Below are positions 16,890 through 25,335 of a DNA stretch of 64,000 bases, one piece after another. How positions within the stretch are numbered: position 1 is the stretch's first letter; every line of letters begins with the position of its first letter. Position numbers and translations under genes: made by a program. This DNA comes from an uncultured Anaerobiospirillum sp. (GTDB lineage: Bacteria; Pseudomonadota; Gammaproteobacteria; Enterobacterales; Succinivibrionaceae): assembly GCA_944389615.1 (NCBI GenBank), contig CALXNA010000007.1, positions 1 to 64,000 on the forward strand. Direction: 5' to 3'. The notes under the pieces were generated by a model that was not told the DNA's origin, searched no databases, and saw only the letters and a program-made list of their open reading frames with translations.

Positions 16890-17765
16890 ATGACGACCCA
16901 ATTACGCCTTGCCCACATGCGCTTAAGCCCTGAATTAGCTGTAGGTCTGCTCCCGAGCGGGCAGCACTGCCTGCTTGCCAGCGCCGTCTCGGCGCAGGTA
17001 CCGGTTAGCCCGATCACGCGCCTCATCTTCCCCGTGGTCGATGCGCAGCTTGCCCACATGGTGCGCCTGCTCAGTGCCAACTTCTTTGGCCATGAGGTCA
17101 TGCTCACCGGTTTCTTGGTCAACCCGAAGCGTGCCTACTGCAAGCTCTCGCACTTATCAGGGGTGCGTGTGCCGGATACGAACTCGCTTGGTATCCGCGC
17201 TGCGTCTGCCGGGCATGGCGCGGCGGCTTGGGGCTTGAGCCGGATGGCGCTGCAGTATGAGCAGGGCCCCGCCTTAATGGTCAGCTCCCTTGCGCTCGCT
17301 CCGATTGATCCGAGCTATCGCTTGCAGCTGCCGAACTTAAACTTCACGCAGCCGCTCACCGGCGGCATCGGCTGCACCTGCATCTACCAGCCGCGTCTGG
17401 TGCCACTGTACTATGGTTTCCACCACATCCCGACCTCGATCTATACCGAGGCCTTAGGGCCGCGCGCGCTGTCCTTTGAGCTGCCGTACCGCAAGTCCAC
17501 GGCCGCCCGGCGCGCGGTCAGCTCCGCTTTGGCCTTGGCCTTACAGGAGCTGGAGAGCCCGCACGCGACCTTAACCCGCCCGACGGCTCTGACCTCAAAT
17601 TACACCTTAGAGCCGTTCACCAATCCCGAGCCCTTAAAGCCCGCCTATGCCGCCTTCTTAGCTGCCAACCATCTCTGTGGCTTTGCCCGCTGCCTGCAGC
17701 TGCAAGATGTCGCCGACAGCGCATCCGCAGTCCCTGAGACGCTGTTAGTCGCCACCCACGCCTAG
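16890..17765 (+). CDS. Unknown protein, first gene of the CobS-like ATPase operon
   Basis: This 291-residue protein has no family I recognise. AGAGGA lies 7 bases before ATG 16890. It lacks a signal peptide and clear membrane helices, and looks globular and cytoplasmic. Notable stretches are SPITRLIFPVVDAQLAHMV, YEQGPALM and RLQLPNLNFTQPL. The last two resemble YRYGPPLM and LQYPNFTQQL in the N-terminal half of the ATPase encoded third downstream, hinting at a shared fold or a common ancestor. Nine bases separate it from the next gene. The operon lies between flgN and flgM and is probably controlled by CRP through the upstream sites. Confidence 0.75.
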   Translation: MTTQLRLAHMRLSPELAVGLLPSGQHCLLASAVSAQVPVSPITRLIFPVVDAQLAHMVRLLSANFFGHEVMLTGFLVNPKRAYCKLSHLSGVRVPDTNSLGIRAASAGHGAAAWGLSRMALQYEQGPALMVSSLALAPIDPSYRLQLPNLNFTQPLTGGIGCTCIYQPRLVPLYYGFHHIPTSIYTEALGPRALSFELPYRKSTAARRAVSSALALALQELESPHATLTRPTALTSNYTLEPFTNPEPLKPAYAAFLAANHLCGFARCLQLQDVADSASAVPETLLVATHA

Positions 17766-17774
17766 GAGGTTGTT

Positions 17775-18299
17775 ATGTGTAAGCGTACCCGCCGCGCCCT
17801 GCGCGCCCGTCAGATACAGAACTCTGCTGCTGAGACCACTGGGCTTAAGCCTGTCACGCCTAAGCTCGCGGCGCTCAAGATCTCAGCGCTGATGACCACC
17901 GCTCTGCGCGCCCGTCAGGACACGTTATTGGGGCAGGATTTGGCGCCTGAGTTTGATGGCAGCTGGGCGGAGATCCAACTGTTCCTTGAGGCGCTCAATC
18001 CTGAGTACCGCGAGCTCTTTGACCACAAGTCCTATGAGCAATGCCTCGAATGCCTGACCTCCGATGACTACTGGCAGCGCGTGAGCGACCGCGTTGGCGT
18101 CATACGCGCGGCCGATGCGGTGCTCAGCCACGAGCCGCCGTATGAACACGTTTCTGCCCGGGCCCCATCATTTCGCGCCACGCTCCTGACCACCCCGTCT
18201 CAGTCTTATGGGCCTGTCCCGCAGGTTAAATCCTTGGACGATGCGGCCACGGCTTGGGAGCAAAACCTTGCTGCCATCAAGCTGCGCCTGAGCAAGTAG
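17775..18299 (+). CDS. Unknown protein, second gene of the CobS-like ATPase operon
   Basis: This 174-residue protein starts after an excellent ribosome-binding site (AGGAGG, 5 bases upstream). The N-terminus is strongly basic (KRTRRALRARQ); the middle is acidic and aromatic (EFDGSWAEIQLFLEAL, YRELFDHKSYEQCLECL, DDYWQRVSDRVGVIRAAD). No catalytic motif or membrane segment is visible. A second short KISALMTTALRARQDTL stretch echoes the basic N-terminus. I do not recognise a family. Its tight spacing with both neighbours indicates one transcript with the AAA+ ATPase. Confidence 0.7.
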   Translation: MCKRTRRALRARQIQNSAAETTGLKPVTPKLAALKISALMTTALRARQDTLLGQDLAPEFDGSWAEIQLFLEALNPEYRELFDHKSYEQCLECLTSDDYWQRVSDRVGVIRAADAVLSHEPPYEHVSARAPSFRATLLTTPSQSYGPVPQVKSLDDAATAWEQNLAAIKLRLSK

Positions 18300-18335
18300 G
18301 GCGCAGCGTTACCACCAACTTGAGAGGATGAAATC

Positions 18336-19748
18336 ATGCAAAAGCACTTAACTAACACCACTACTGAGGCCGGAGCCGCCTCCACCCCATTGCTCAAGCT
18401 CCCAACTGCGGAGCCGAAGCTCTATTCCATGCTCCAAACGTCCTTGCCGCCGGTGCAAGCGGCCTGCACCGGGCTGCGGGCTACGGAGCCGACGTGGACT
18501 GATGCCCCCGAGGCTCCAGTGTGCGAGGCCGTGCCTGATGTTTCGGCGTGGGATGCCGTGCCTGATGTTTCGGCGTGGGATGCCGAGCCTGATGTTTCGG
18601 CGTGGGATGCCGAGCCTGATATTTCGGCGTGGGATGCCGAGCCTGATGTTTCGGCGTGGGATGCCGAGCCTGATGTTTCGGCGTGGGATGCCGAGCCTGA
18701 TGTTTCGGCGTGGAATGCCGAGCCTGATGTTCCGGCGTGGGATGCCGAGCCTGATATTTCGGCGCGGGATGCCGAGCCTGATGTTTCGGCGTGGGATGCC
18801 GAGCCTGATGTTTCGGCGTGGGATGCCGTGCCTGAGGCCCCAGCGGGTGCTGCGGCTATGCTGCCTGAGGCGGCGGTGCTGCCTGCGGCGCTGCCGTTGC
18901 CGCTACAGCGTGCCATTGGCCATGAAATGGCCGCCAAGAAGTTGGCCGTCGCGGCCGAAGCGGCCCACGGTACCACCGCGGCGCGGGCGCTCAATGAGGC
19001 ACTGCCTGAGTCCTTGCTCAGTGGCAGCGAGCCTGAGGTGACGCCTGAGACTTTACTGCTGTGGCTGCGGGAATTGACGGCGCCGCATGCTCCCTTCCCG
19101 GCGGACGCTTCGGCGGCCTTAGTGGTGAGCGAAGCGCGCCGTGACTTACGCTACGCCTCAGTGCAGGACACGCTTGCGGCGACGGCCGGTGGTAAGTGGA
19201 CGCCGCTTGATGATCACGCGCTCTGTGCGCCACTCGATCCGGTCGATCCGGTACCACTGCCGGAGCTAGGCCAAGCCCCGCTCGATCGGGGGATTGCACC
19301 GTTAGCCGAGCCACTGCCGCAGGCGTGGCGCTGGCTGTCTTTATGGGGACAGAAGCCTTTGTGCGCGCACAGTCTGCCGCCGACGGCAGAGCTTGAGGCG
19401 CAGCTCAATGCCGCCTTTGCGGGGGATGAGGAGTGGGCAGTGGGGCCGAGCGAGCCTCCTGACGCGGAGGGGCCGTACTTAAGTCCGGCCGACCTTGCGT
19501 GGATTGCCGCCGGGTGGGACGCTCCGAGCAGCTCTTTGCCCGAGCAGCTGCCGCTTAAGGAGCAGGTGCGGCGGCGCGAGCGCGAGGAGCGTGAGCGCAC
19601 GGCGCGGTCGGACTTAGTACGCTGGGCCCGGCGCGGGCGGGGGCGCAGCAGCTCAGATCTGCGCCACAAGCGTGAGCGCACGCGCTGGAATCAGCGCTGT
19701 GGCCACCCTGGGGCCGTTATGCGCCAAGGAGGTCGTTATGGCTACTAA
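18336..19748 (+). CDS. Unknown repeat protein, third gene of the CobS-like ATPase operon
   Basis: This 470-residue protein contains eleven consecutive 9-residue units of consensus PDVSAWDAE at about residues 67-165. A Pro/Ala-rich globular part follows, then a highly basic, Arg-rich C-terminus (VRRREREERERTARSD, RWARRGRGRSSSDLRHKRER). The acidic repeat plus basic tail could mediate binding to nucleic acid or to a partner. It has no VWA MIDAS motif, so it is not an obvious CobT-like partner for the ATPase. GAGG lies 9 bases before ATG 18336. Its end overlaps the start of the ATPase gene by 11 bases, which suggests coupled translation. I recognise no family. Confidence 0.72.
   Translation: MQKHLTNTTTEAGAASTPLLKLPTAEPKLYSMLQTSLPPVQAACTGLRATEPTWTDAPEAPVCEAVPDVSAWDAVPDVSAWDAEPDVSAWDAEPDISAWDAEPDVSAWDAEPDVSAWDAEPDVSAWNAEPDVPAWDAEPDISARDAEPDVSAWDAEPDVSAWDAVPEAPAGAAAMLPEAAVLPAALPLPLQRAIGHEMAAKKLAVAAEAAHGTTAARALNEALPESLLSGSEPEVTPETLLLWLRELTAPHAPFPADASAALVVSEARRDLRYASVQDTLAATAGGKWTPLDDHALCAPLDPVDPVPLPELGQAPLDRGIAPLAEPLPQAWRWLSLWGQKPLCAHSLPPTAELEAQLNAAFAGDEEWAVGPSEPPDAEGPYLSPADLAWIAAGWDAPSSSLPEQLPLKEQVRRREREERERTARSDLVRWARRGRGRSSSDLRHKRERTRWNQRCGHPGAVMRQGGRYGY
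18534..18830 (+). repeat. Eleven in-frame 27-bp tandem repeats
   Basis: Eleven exact-length 27-base units (297 bases) of the type CCTGATGTTTCGGCGTGGGA-TGCCGAG lie end to end inside the third gene of the operon. Most differ by one or two bases, such as GTT/ATT, GTG/GAG or TGG/CGG. Because 27 is a multiple of three, units can be gained or lost without breaking the reading frame. Confidence 0.95.
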
Positions 19749-22173
19749 GATCACGGCCTGTTATCAGGCCTCCGATGGCCTAGGCCTGCCCGTATCGTTA
19801 AGTGCGGTCGGGGCCTGCCCAGTGGGCTTTGATGGGGGCGCCTTGCGCGCCTTGGCGCAGGCGTTAAAGGGCCTGCCGGTCGCGGTCGCGCTGTGGTGGG
19901 CGCTACAGCGCATTAAGCTGCCGTCTGCGTTCAGCTTGGGCCTGACTGAGTTGAGCTTTGGCCAAATCGCGCTGATTGCCGCGCCGCTGCAGCACTGCCT
20001 GATGGCACGCGAGCTAGCGCCCGTGCTCAAAGAGTTTGGGCCGGCCTTGACCTTTAAGGCCGCCGGAGTGTCGGTGCAGCCGTATTCGAGCTTGCCTTCG
20101 GTGACCACGGTGCTCTTGCCCGATCCTGACTCAGATGAGCCGGCGCTCGTGACCGAGCGGCGCTACTCGCCTTACCGCTATGGGCCGCCGCTGATGGCGC
20201 TCGATGAGCTCCAATACCCCAACTTCACCCAGCAGCTCATGCCCCAGCGCAATGCCCATCTCAAGCATGGCTCCATGTACTGGGCGCGCCTTGCCAGTGA
20301 CCAAGTGCGTGAGCACCTGCGTGACCCTCTGGTTAAGGACTTCCCCGCCCCGCGGGGCGGCAGCGACCTCAGCCTCTGTGCACCGGGGCGCGTCCCGGGC
20401 AATGACCTCGCGTGGGCGGTGGAAGAGGGCACGCCGCTGCATCTGGCGCTGCAGACCACGGCCGAGCGAGCATGGACGCTGCCTTATGCCTTGGAAGATG
20501 AGGTCTGCTCTTACCTTGATTTGCTGCCCGAAACTCCGCATGCTGCAGTGCCGCCGACTGTGTCAGTGGCGGCACCGGTGGCTACGCCTGCTGCTGCGTC
20601 AGCGCCGCGTGGGCGCACGGTGGATCTGGAGCCGCTCTTTGCCGATGCGCTGGTTGCCGGGAGTGCGCCGTTAGGCTTGGGGCAGGCTACGGTCGCGCCG
20701 GATGATGCGACGCTGCAGGTGCCGCGCTCCAATCCGCACTACATCTTCGCGCGTGAGACGCTCTATGAGGTACTGCTCTACCTCACGGAGCCGACCCACG
20801 ATGCCTTGTTCTTGGTTGGGCCGACCGGCTGTGGCAAAACCTCGGCCTTGTTTGAGGTGGCGGCGCGCTTGCGCTGGCCCATTGAGTCGGTGACCTTGTC
20901 GCAAAAGAGCGAGGTGAGCGACCTGATCGGCAGCCATACGCTGCAGCAGGGTTCGCTGCGCTACTGCTATGGGCCGCTCACGCGCGCGATGCGCTCAGGG
21001 GAGATCTTGCTGCTCAACGAGATCGACCTGATGCCGCCGGGCGAGCTGGCCGCCTTAAACGACGTGTTAGAGGGGCGGGCGCTGACCATTAGCGCCAATC
21101 ACGGCGAGGTGATCACGCCTCATCCGTTCTTTAGGGTGGTCGCGACCGCCAACTCCAAGGGCACGGGCGACGACTCGGGCGCCTACCACGGCGTACGCCT
21201 GCAAAACCAAGCCTTCCTCGATCGCTGGCGCTTTTGCGAGGTCGACTACCCGAGCGCGGCGCAGGAGCGGCTGATGCTGACGCGTGCCTGTCCTGAGCTC
21301 AATCCGGACTTTGTCGACGGTATTTTGCACTTTGCCACCGAGGTGCGCTTGGGCCAAGTGAGCGAGCCGAGCAATCGCGTGCTCTTGCGGCGCTTGGCGC
21401 AAGCGGAGGCGCGTTTGGTCGCCAGCAGCGTCCAAGACCTAAAGGACTGTGCCGCGGCCTTGCGCTCCTTGGTTGAGGGGCAGGTGGACGTGCCGCAGCA
21501 AGCGGCGCTGCAGGCTGAGCTTCAGCGCGCGGAGCTGACGGCGCAGGCCTTTGCGGCGCAGGAGCAGCTTGCGCCCTTCTTTGATGAGCTCTTAGCCCAT
21601 AAGAGCTTGCTGGCGCAGCATGACGCCACGGTGGATGAGACCACCGCCCATCAGGCTGCCAATGACTTGTTTGCGCATTACGAGGACGCGATGCCGGGCT
21701 TTGAGGACTTGCATGAGCGCAGCTGTGCGCAGCTCCAACAGGCGCAGGCCGTGGCGCAGGTTGAGGCCCAAGCGGCGGAGCGCAGTGGCGTCTCCGGGCT
21801 TTCGGCGCCGTTCTCAAGCCGCTCGCTCTTGCGCATCGCACAGCTCTACTACGCCCACGACGAGCTCTCGGTGCAAGAGGCCATTTCATTAGGCTTTGCC
21901 TCGCGTTTGCCTGCGGCTGAGTATGAGTACTTGCTGCGCCTGAGTTACGACATCTTCGGCTATGGCAGCAACTTCAACTCCTTGCCCCATAAGGTGTCCG
22001 ATCCGGAGGCCTACGCGCAGGTCAAGGCGCAGCTCCTCAAGTACAGCTTAAGTCAGGTGCAAGCTAACTTGACGCGGCTGCAGCGCTGCCAAGCGCGTGT
22101 GCTCAAGGCGCAGACTCCGGCTCCAGCTCCGGCGGCAACCTCAGAGCCCACTCCGGTACAGGCCACGGCCTAA
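19738..22173 (+). CDS. CobS/MoxR-type AAA+ ATPase
   Basis: This is an 811-residue AAA+ ATPase with a unique N-terminal half (residues 1-330, partly Pro/Ala-rich near 270-295). The ATPase core holds Walker A GPTGCGKT at 361-368, Walker B EILLLNEID at about 422-430, the sensor-1 segment VVATANSKGTGDDSGAYHG at about 467-485, and FLDRWRF with a likely arginine finger at about 493-499. The sensor-1/YHG and DRW segments closely resemble CobS, the MoxR-family motor of cobaltochelatase. A helical region of about 200 residues follows. CobS-type motors normally work with a VWA protein, but none is encoded here. AAGGAGG lies 5 bases before ATG 19738; the upstream frame from 19672 lacks such a site. Confidence 0.88.
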   Translation: MATKITACYQASDGLGLPVSLSAVGACPVGFDGGALRALAQALKGLPVAVALWWALQRIKLPSAFSLGLTELSFGQIALIAAPLQHCLMARELAPVLKEFGPALTFKAAGVSVQPYSSLPSVTTVLLPDPDSDEPALVTERRYSPYRYGPPLMALDELQYPNFTQQLMPQRNAHLKHGSMYWARLASDQVREHLRDPLVKDFPAPRGGSDLSLCAPGRVPGNDLAWAVEEGTPLHLALQTTAERAWTLPYALEDEVCSYLDLLPETPHAAVPPTVSVAAPVATPAAASAPRGRTVDLEPLFADALVAGSAPLGLGQATVAPDDATLQVPRSNPHYIFARETLYEVLLYLTEPTHDALFLVGPTGCGKTSALFEVAARLRWPIESVTLSQKSEVSDLIGSHTLQQGSLRYCYGPLTRAMRSGEILLLNEIDLMPPGELAALNDVLEGRALTISANHGEVITPHPFFRVVATANSKGTGDDSGAYHGVRLQNQAFLDRWRFCEVDYPSAAQERLMLTRACPELNPDFVDGILHFATEVRLGQVSEPSNRVLLRRLAQAEARLVASSVQDLKDCAAALRSLVEGQVDVPQQAALQAELQRAELTAQAFAAQEQLAPFFDELLAHKSLLAQHDATVDETTAHQAANDLFAHYEDAMPGFEDLHERSCAQLQQAQAVAQVEAQAAERSGVSGLSAPFSSRSLLRIAQLYYAHDELSVQEAISLGFASRLPAAEYEYLLRLSYDIFGYGSNFNSLPHKVSDPEAYAQVKAQLLKYSLSQVQANLTRLQRCQARVLKAQTPAPAPAATSEPTPVQATA

Positions 22174-22245
22174 CGGGCCGACTTGGCCGAGTCGGGACTG
22201 CGGCCCGCATGGGCCGCGGTGCCGCGGGGTGGCACTAATAGCCAC

Positions 22246-22277
22246 GAAAAAGCCAGCGTCAAGCTGGCTTTCTCTTT
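22246..22277. terminator. Bidirectional terminator between the ATPase gene and flgM
   Basis: AAAGCCAGC and GCTGGCTTT form a 9-bp stem with a 5-base loop. It is flanked by an A-run on the left and TTTCTCTTT on the right, so it can end transcripts from both converging genes. Confidence 0.8.
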
Positions 22278-22296
22278 GAGGCAAGATGTGCTCGGG

Positions 22297-22626
22297 CTAA
22301 TCTAACAGAAAGCTCAGATCGGAGCTGGCCGCTAACATCTTGGCGGCGGTACGCGCATCGTCAAACTCGAAGGTGCCGGTGGCTAATTGGTGCTTGATAG
22401 CGGCGACCTTCTCGTAGTCGATGCCATCAGATTGCAGCGCGATCTCGGTGGCGCGCGCCACGTTCTTGGCCTCTTGCGTAAACTGGACGTCGTCGGGCTC
22501 TTGGGTTTTGCTCGCGCCTAGGTTCGCTGCTACGGCCTTGGTCTTAGTGCTGGCCTGCGTCCGGGTCGGGGCCACGCTCTCGGGCATGGCCGTAATCGTT
22601 CTATCACGTAATAAATCGATTGCCAT
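22297..22626 (-). CDS. flgM: Anti-sigma-28 factor FlgM
   Basis: FlgM binds FliA (sigma-28) and blocks late flagellar transcription until it is exported through the finished hook. This 109-residue protein has the FlgM pattern: a disordered Thr/Ala-rich N-terminus, then DDVQFTQEAKNVARA, the segment DYEKVAAIKHQLATGTF, and a final MLAASSDLSFLLD. AGAGGGAAG precedes the ATG. It is slightly longer than enterobacterial FlgM. In Vibrio flgM lies between flgA and flgN, as it does here apart from the intervening operon. flgA lies upstream on the same strand, 275 bases away. Confidence 0.88.
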   Translation of the reverse strand: MAIDLLRDRTITAMPESVAPTRTQASTKTKAVAANLGASKTQEPDDVQFTQEAKNVARATEIALQSDGIDYEKVAAIKHQLATGTFEFDDARTAAKMLAASSDLSFLLD

Positions 22627-22901
22627 GGATCTTCCCTCTTGAACACATCATCGGGCCAAACAAACTGATTACAACTCAAGTAGCAGGCGCGCTTATGACC
22701 CACAAAGCGCTCTTAGCCATCTGCTCGCACTCGCGGCGCTCCAGCGCGCGCAAGGGCTTTATCTTTACTGTTACTAACGGACTAGTTTGGCGTTTCTAAA
22801 GGGCTTAGGGGCAAAAATATCAGGTTGGTGCAGCGCAGGCTTGCCCGATCTGGGCCTTGCTTGTTGGAACTATGCGCGGTGCCTATGTCCCCTCCTTGGG
22901 G

Positions 22902-23606
22902 CTAGAAGAGGACTTGCACTTCGCCCGGGGCGGTCACCTTGGCCGAGATGACCTTATCGCTCTTGGTGTTGCGCACCCGGATCTGCTCGTTGGCGTTGCC
23001 TTCTTGCAGCGCGATGCCTGAAGTCTTGAGCGAGAGGCCGTGCGAGCGTGCGATGATGTTGACCTTATCGTTCTTGCACACCATGCAAAAGCCGTTGGCG
23101 CGGATCTGCTCGCCTTGGCGCACATCGCGCTTTAAGCGGCTGCCCACTAATAGGTTGGGATCGGAGATGGCGGTGGTGAGGTTGGTGTTCTCATCGAGGT
23201 ACACCTGAGTTAAGTCATCAGGGCTGATGACGCTGCCCTTGGTGAGATTGCGCGCGGCCACCAATGCCGGAGTGAGGACACTGACTCGCACCGGGATGTA
23301 GAGGGTGTATTGATTGCCCGGCTGGCCGCAGGAGATCATCACCTGCGAGGAGCTGCGGATTTCGTTGCCGCGCAGCTGCGCGGTGAGGTAGCCCTCGCAG
23401 TGGCCGCCATAGTTGCGCCGCTCATCTAAGCGCCCGGCTTCAACCTGCACCTTGATGTTGTCGGTACGATTCTGAAATTGCGCCAGCACGTATTGCTCTG
23501 CGACCCGCCGTAGAAACTCCGCCTCCTCGACCGTCGCCTGTGCTGGGAGCGCCAAGGCGAAGCTTAAGAGCAGCAAGCTGAACTTGAGCCTAAGAGATAA
23601 CAGCAT
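22902..23606 (-). CDS. flgA: Flagellar P-ring chaperone FlgA
   Basis: FlgA is the periplasmic chaperone for assembly of the FlgI P-ring around the rod. This 234-residue protein starts at ATG 23606, with GGAGG 4 bases upstream, and has a signal peptide ending LPAQA. The SAF/FlgA C-terminal domain is clear: VLVAARNLTKGSVISPDDL-like opening, GSRLKRDVRQGEQIRANGF, and the ending with SDKVISAKVTAPGEVQVLF. The mature part has two cysteines that could pair. It is divergent from cheV, which is normal for this cluster. Confidence 0.92.
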   Translation of the reverse strand: MLLSLRLKFSLLLLSFALALPAQATVEEAEFLRRVAEQYVLAQFQNRTDNIKVQVEAGRLDERRNYGGHCEGYLTAQLRGNEIRSSSQVMISCGQPGNQYTLYIPVRVSVLTPALVAARNLTKGSVISPDDLTQVYLDENTNLTTAISDPNLLVGSRLKRDVRQGEQIRANGFCMVCKNDKVNIIARSHGLSLKTSGIALQEGNANEQIRVRNTKSDKVISAKVTAPGEVQVLF

Positions 23607-23954
23607 GATTCCTCCGCGCCATCTTCCAACGCCCTTATTGTAACCGCGCAAACTTAGCGCGAGCTCAGCTGCACCATAGTGCCTGCGCCTCGGCGGCGCC
23701 TACTCCGCAGCCGCCTGCGCCGGTGCCTGCGTCCCGGCGGCGCCTAAGCCGCTGCCGCCTGCGCCGCGAGCTGTCGCGGGGTGGCAGGGGGCAAAATGAG
23801 ATACAGGTGCCCTTGTGGCAAGTTAAGGGGTGCAGTAGGGCGCGGTGTTATCTATAATCAAGAGTGCGCGAAGGCGATCGGGCACAAAGCGTGCTTGATC
23901 CATGCTTGGTGCCGCTGGGGTGCCGCGTGAGTTACAAGTTGTAAGGGGATTAAC
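23607..23954. other. flgA-cheV intergenic region with 44-bp direct repeat
   Basis: This divergent promoter region holds two copies of a 44-base GC-rich unit at 23679-23766, beginning GTGCCTGCG and rich in GGCGGCGCC and GCCGCCTGCGCC. A TATAAT hexamer at 23853-23858 faces cheV, but I see no good -35 box before it. No sigma-54 element with correct spacing was found. Confidence 0.5.
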
Positions 23955-24926
23955 ATGGCTGGCGTAATGGATAAAGTCAACCAGCTTACCGAGCTGGTTG
24001 GTCAGAACCGCATGGAGCTCTTGCTCTTCAGATTGTCCGGATTGACCCAACGTTATGGCATTAACGTGTTCAAGGTCCGCGAAGTTTTGCCATGCCCACG
24101 TTTGACTGTGATGCCACGCCTGCACCAGTTCGTCATCGGTGTGGCCCATATCCGTGGTAACACCTTGTCGGTGATCGACCTTGCCTACGCCATCGGCGGG
24201 CGCCCGACCAAGAACTACGAGAAGGGCTTCATCATCATCGCCGAGTACAACCGTTCCACGCACGCCTTCTTGGTCTCCAGTGTTGAGCGCATCATCAATA
24301 TGAACTGGAATAAGATCATGCCACCACCACAGGGGGCAGGTCACTCCAACTACATGACTGCGGTCACCGAGATCGATGATGAGCTGATCGAGATCCTCGA
24401 CGTCGAGAAGATCTTAGATGAGATCGCGCCAAAGAACACCGAGGTTACCTCCGATGCCATCAAGGCCTTAAAGGTACCAGAGGGCACCCGCGTCTTGGTC
24501 GCCGACGACTCCAAGGTCGCCTTAAAGCAGGTTAAGCGCGCCTTAAGCGAGATTGGCGTTGAGGTGATCGAGGCGCACGACGGCAAGGCCGCCTTGCATG
24601 CGCTCCATGACATGTTAAAGGACGGCCACAAGGTGCAAGACACCGTCTCCTTGGTCATCTCCGACGTCGAGATGCCGGAGATGGACGGCTACACCTTATG
24701 CGCCAACATCCGCAACGAACCGGCGCTGCGCGACCTCTACGTCATCTTGCACACTTCGCTCTCGGGCGTGTTCAACCAGAACATGGTCTCCAAGGCTGGT
24801 GCTAACGACTTCATCCCGAAGTTCAACCCAGATGAGTTGGCCGCCTCGGTCGAGAAGGGCTTGGCCATCATCCAAAGTGGCACCTCCGGCGCCGACTGCG
24901 TCATGAAGAATGCCTTCAAGAGCTAA
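23955..24926 (+). CDS. cheV: Chemotaxis coupling/response-regulator protein CheV
   Basis: CheV joins a CheW-like coupling domain to a receiver domain and links receptors to the CheA kinase while tuning adaptation. In this 323-residue protein the CheW part covers about residues 17-165, with FRLSGLTQRYGINVFKVREV, the VIGVAHIRGNTLSVIDLA segment and GFIIIAEYNR. The receiver follows from about 178, with the acidic pair D184-D185, phosphorylation site D237 in VISDVEMPEMDGY, and a conserved Lys in FIPKFNP. It is divergent from flgA and followed by cheR, as in Vibrio polar clusters. Length matches the family. Confidence 0.95.
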   Translation: MAGVMDKVNQLTELVGQNRMELLLFRLSGLTQRYGINVFKVREVLPCPRLTVMPRLHQFVIGVAHIRGNTLSVIDLAYAIGGRPTKNYEKGFIIIAEYNRSTHAFLVSSVERIINMNWNKIMPPPQGAGHSNYMTAVTEIDDELIEILDVEKILDEIAPKNTEVTSDAIKALKVPEGTRVLVADDSKVALKQVKRALSEIGVEVIEAHDGKAALHALHDMLKDGHKVQDTVSLVISDVEMPEMDGYTLCANIRNEPALRDLYVILHTSLSGVFNQNMVSKAGANDFIPKFNPDELAASVEKGLAIIQSGTSGADCVMKNAFKS

Positions 24927-25335
24927 GGGGCGCGCCCGCTACGGCGGGCCGGGTCTTGGCTGGCCTGTGGGCAGGCCGGGCCGCGGGCTTGAGCAAAATT
25001 GTCACCTAGATGCCATATATTGGGCGCAGCGGCGCAAATTATGGGGGCTAGGGCACACAAATACGCGCTCAGTCGGGCCTAGATGTGGATATATAAGCCC
25101 TTTTGCGCTATATTAATGAGTTGTCTAGGTTGTGGGAGCGCATGCGCGTGTCGCGCTCTGTGGGGCCTTGGCACTTGATGTTTGATGTGAGTGGCCGCTG
25201 ACTTGCCAAGTTTTGGCCTCATCAAATAGGATCCGCGTAGCGGTAGTAAGATAGCTAGGAGGTAGTGCCTGAGGAAGGTTCCACTCTTCTCTCATCGGGC
25301 ACTAGGCAAGGCTAGCGGTGTAATAAGAGGTACAT
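24927..25335. other. cheV-cheR intergenic region
   Basis: No gene is supported here. The first 80 bases are GC-rich and self-complementary (GGCGGGCC and GGCCGGGCC blocks) and may end the cheV transcript. A more AT-rich stretch near 25080-25125 (ATATATAAG, CTATATTAATGAG) could hold a cheR promoter. The cheR ribosome-binding site AAGAGGT is just before 25336. Confidence 0.4.

Noticed and set aside
18422-19041. Long open frames on the minus strand and in a second plus frame across the 27-bp repeats
   Set aside because: A repeat unit that is a multiple of three and free of stops in one frame tends to stay open in others. These frames lack ribosome-binding sites and read as simple repeats (for example SHAETSGSA).
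19738-22173. Cobaltochelatase subunit CobS of vitamin B12 synthesis
   Set aside because: The ATPase core is CobS-like, but the N-terminal half is unrelated, and no cobN, cobT or other cobalamin gene lies nearby.
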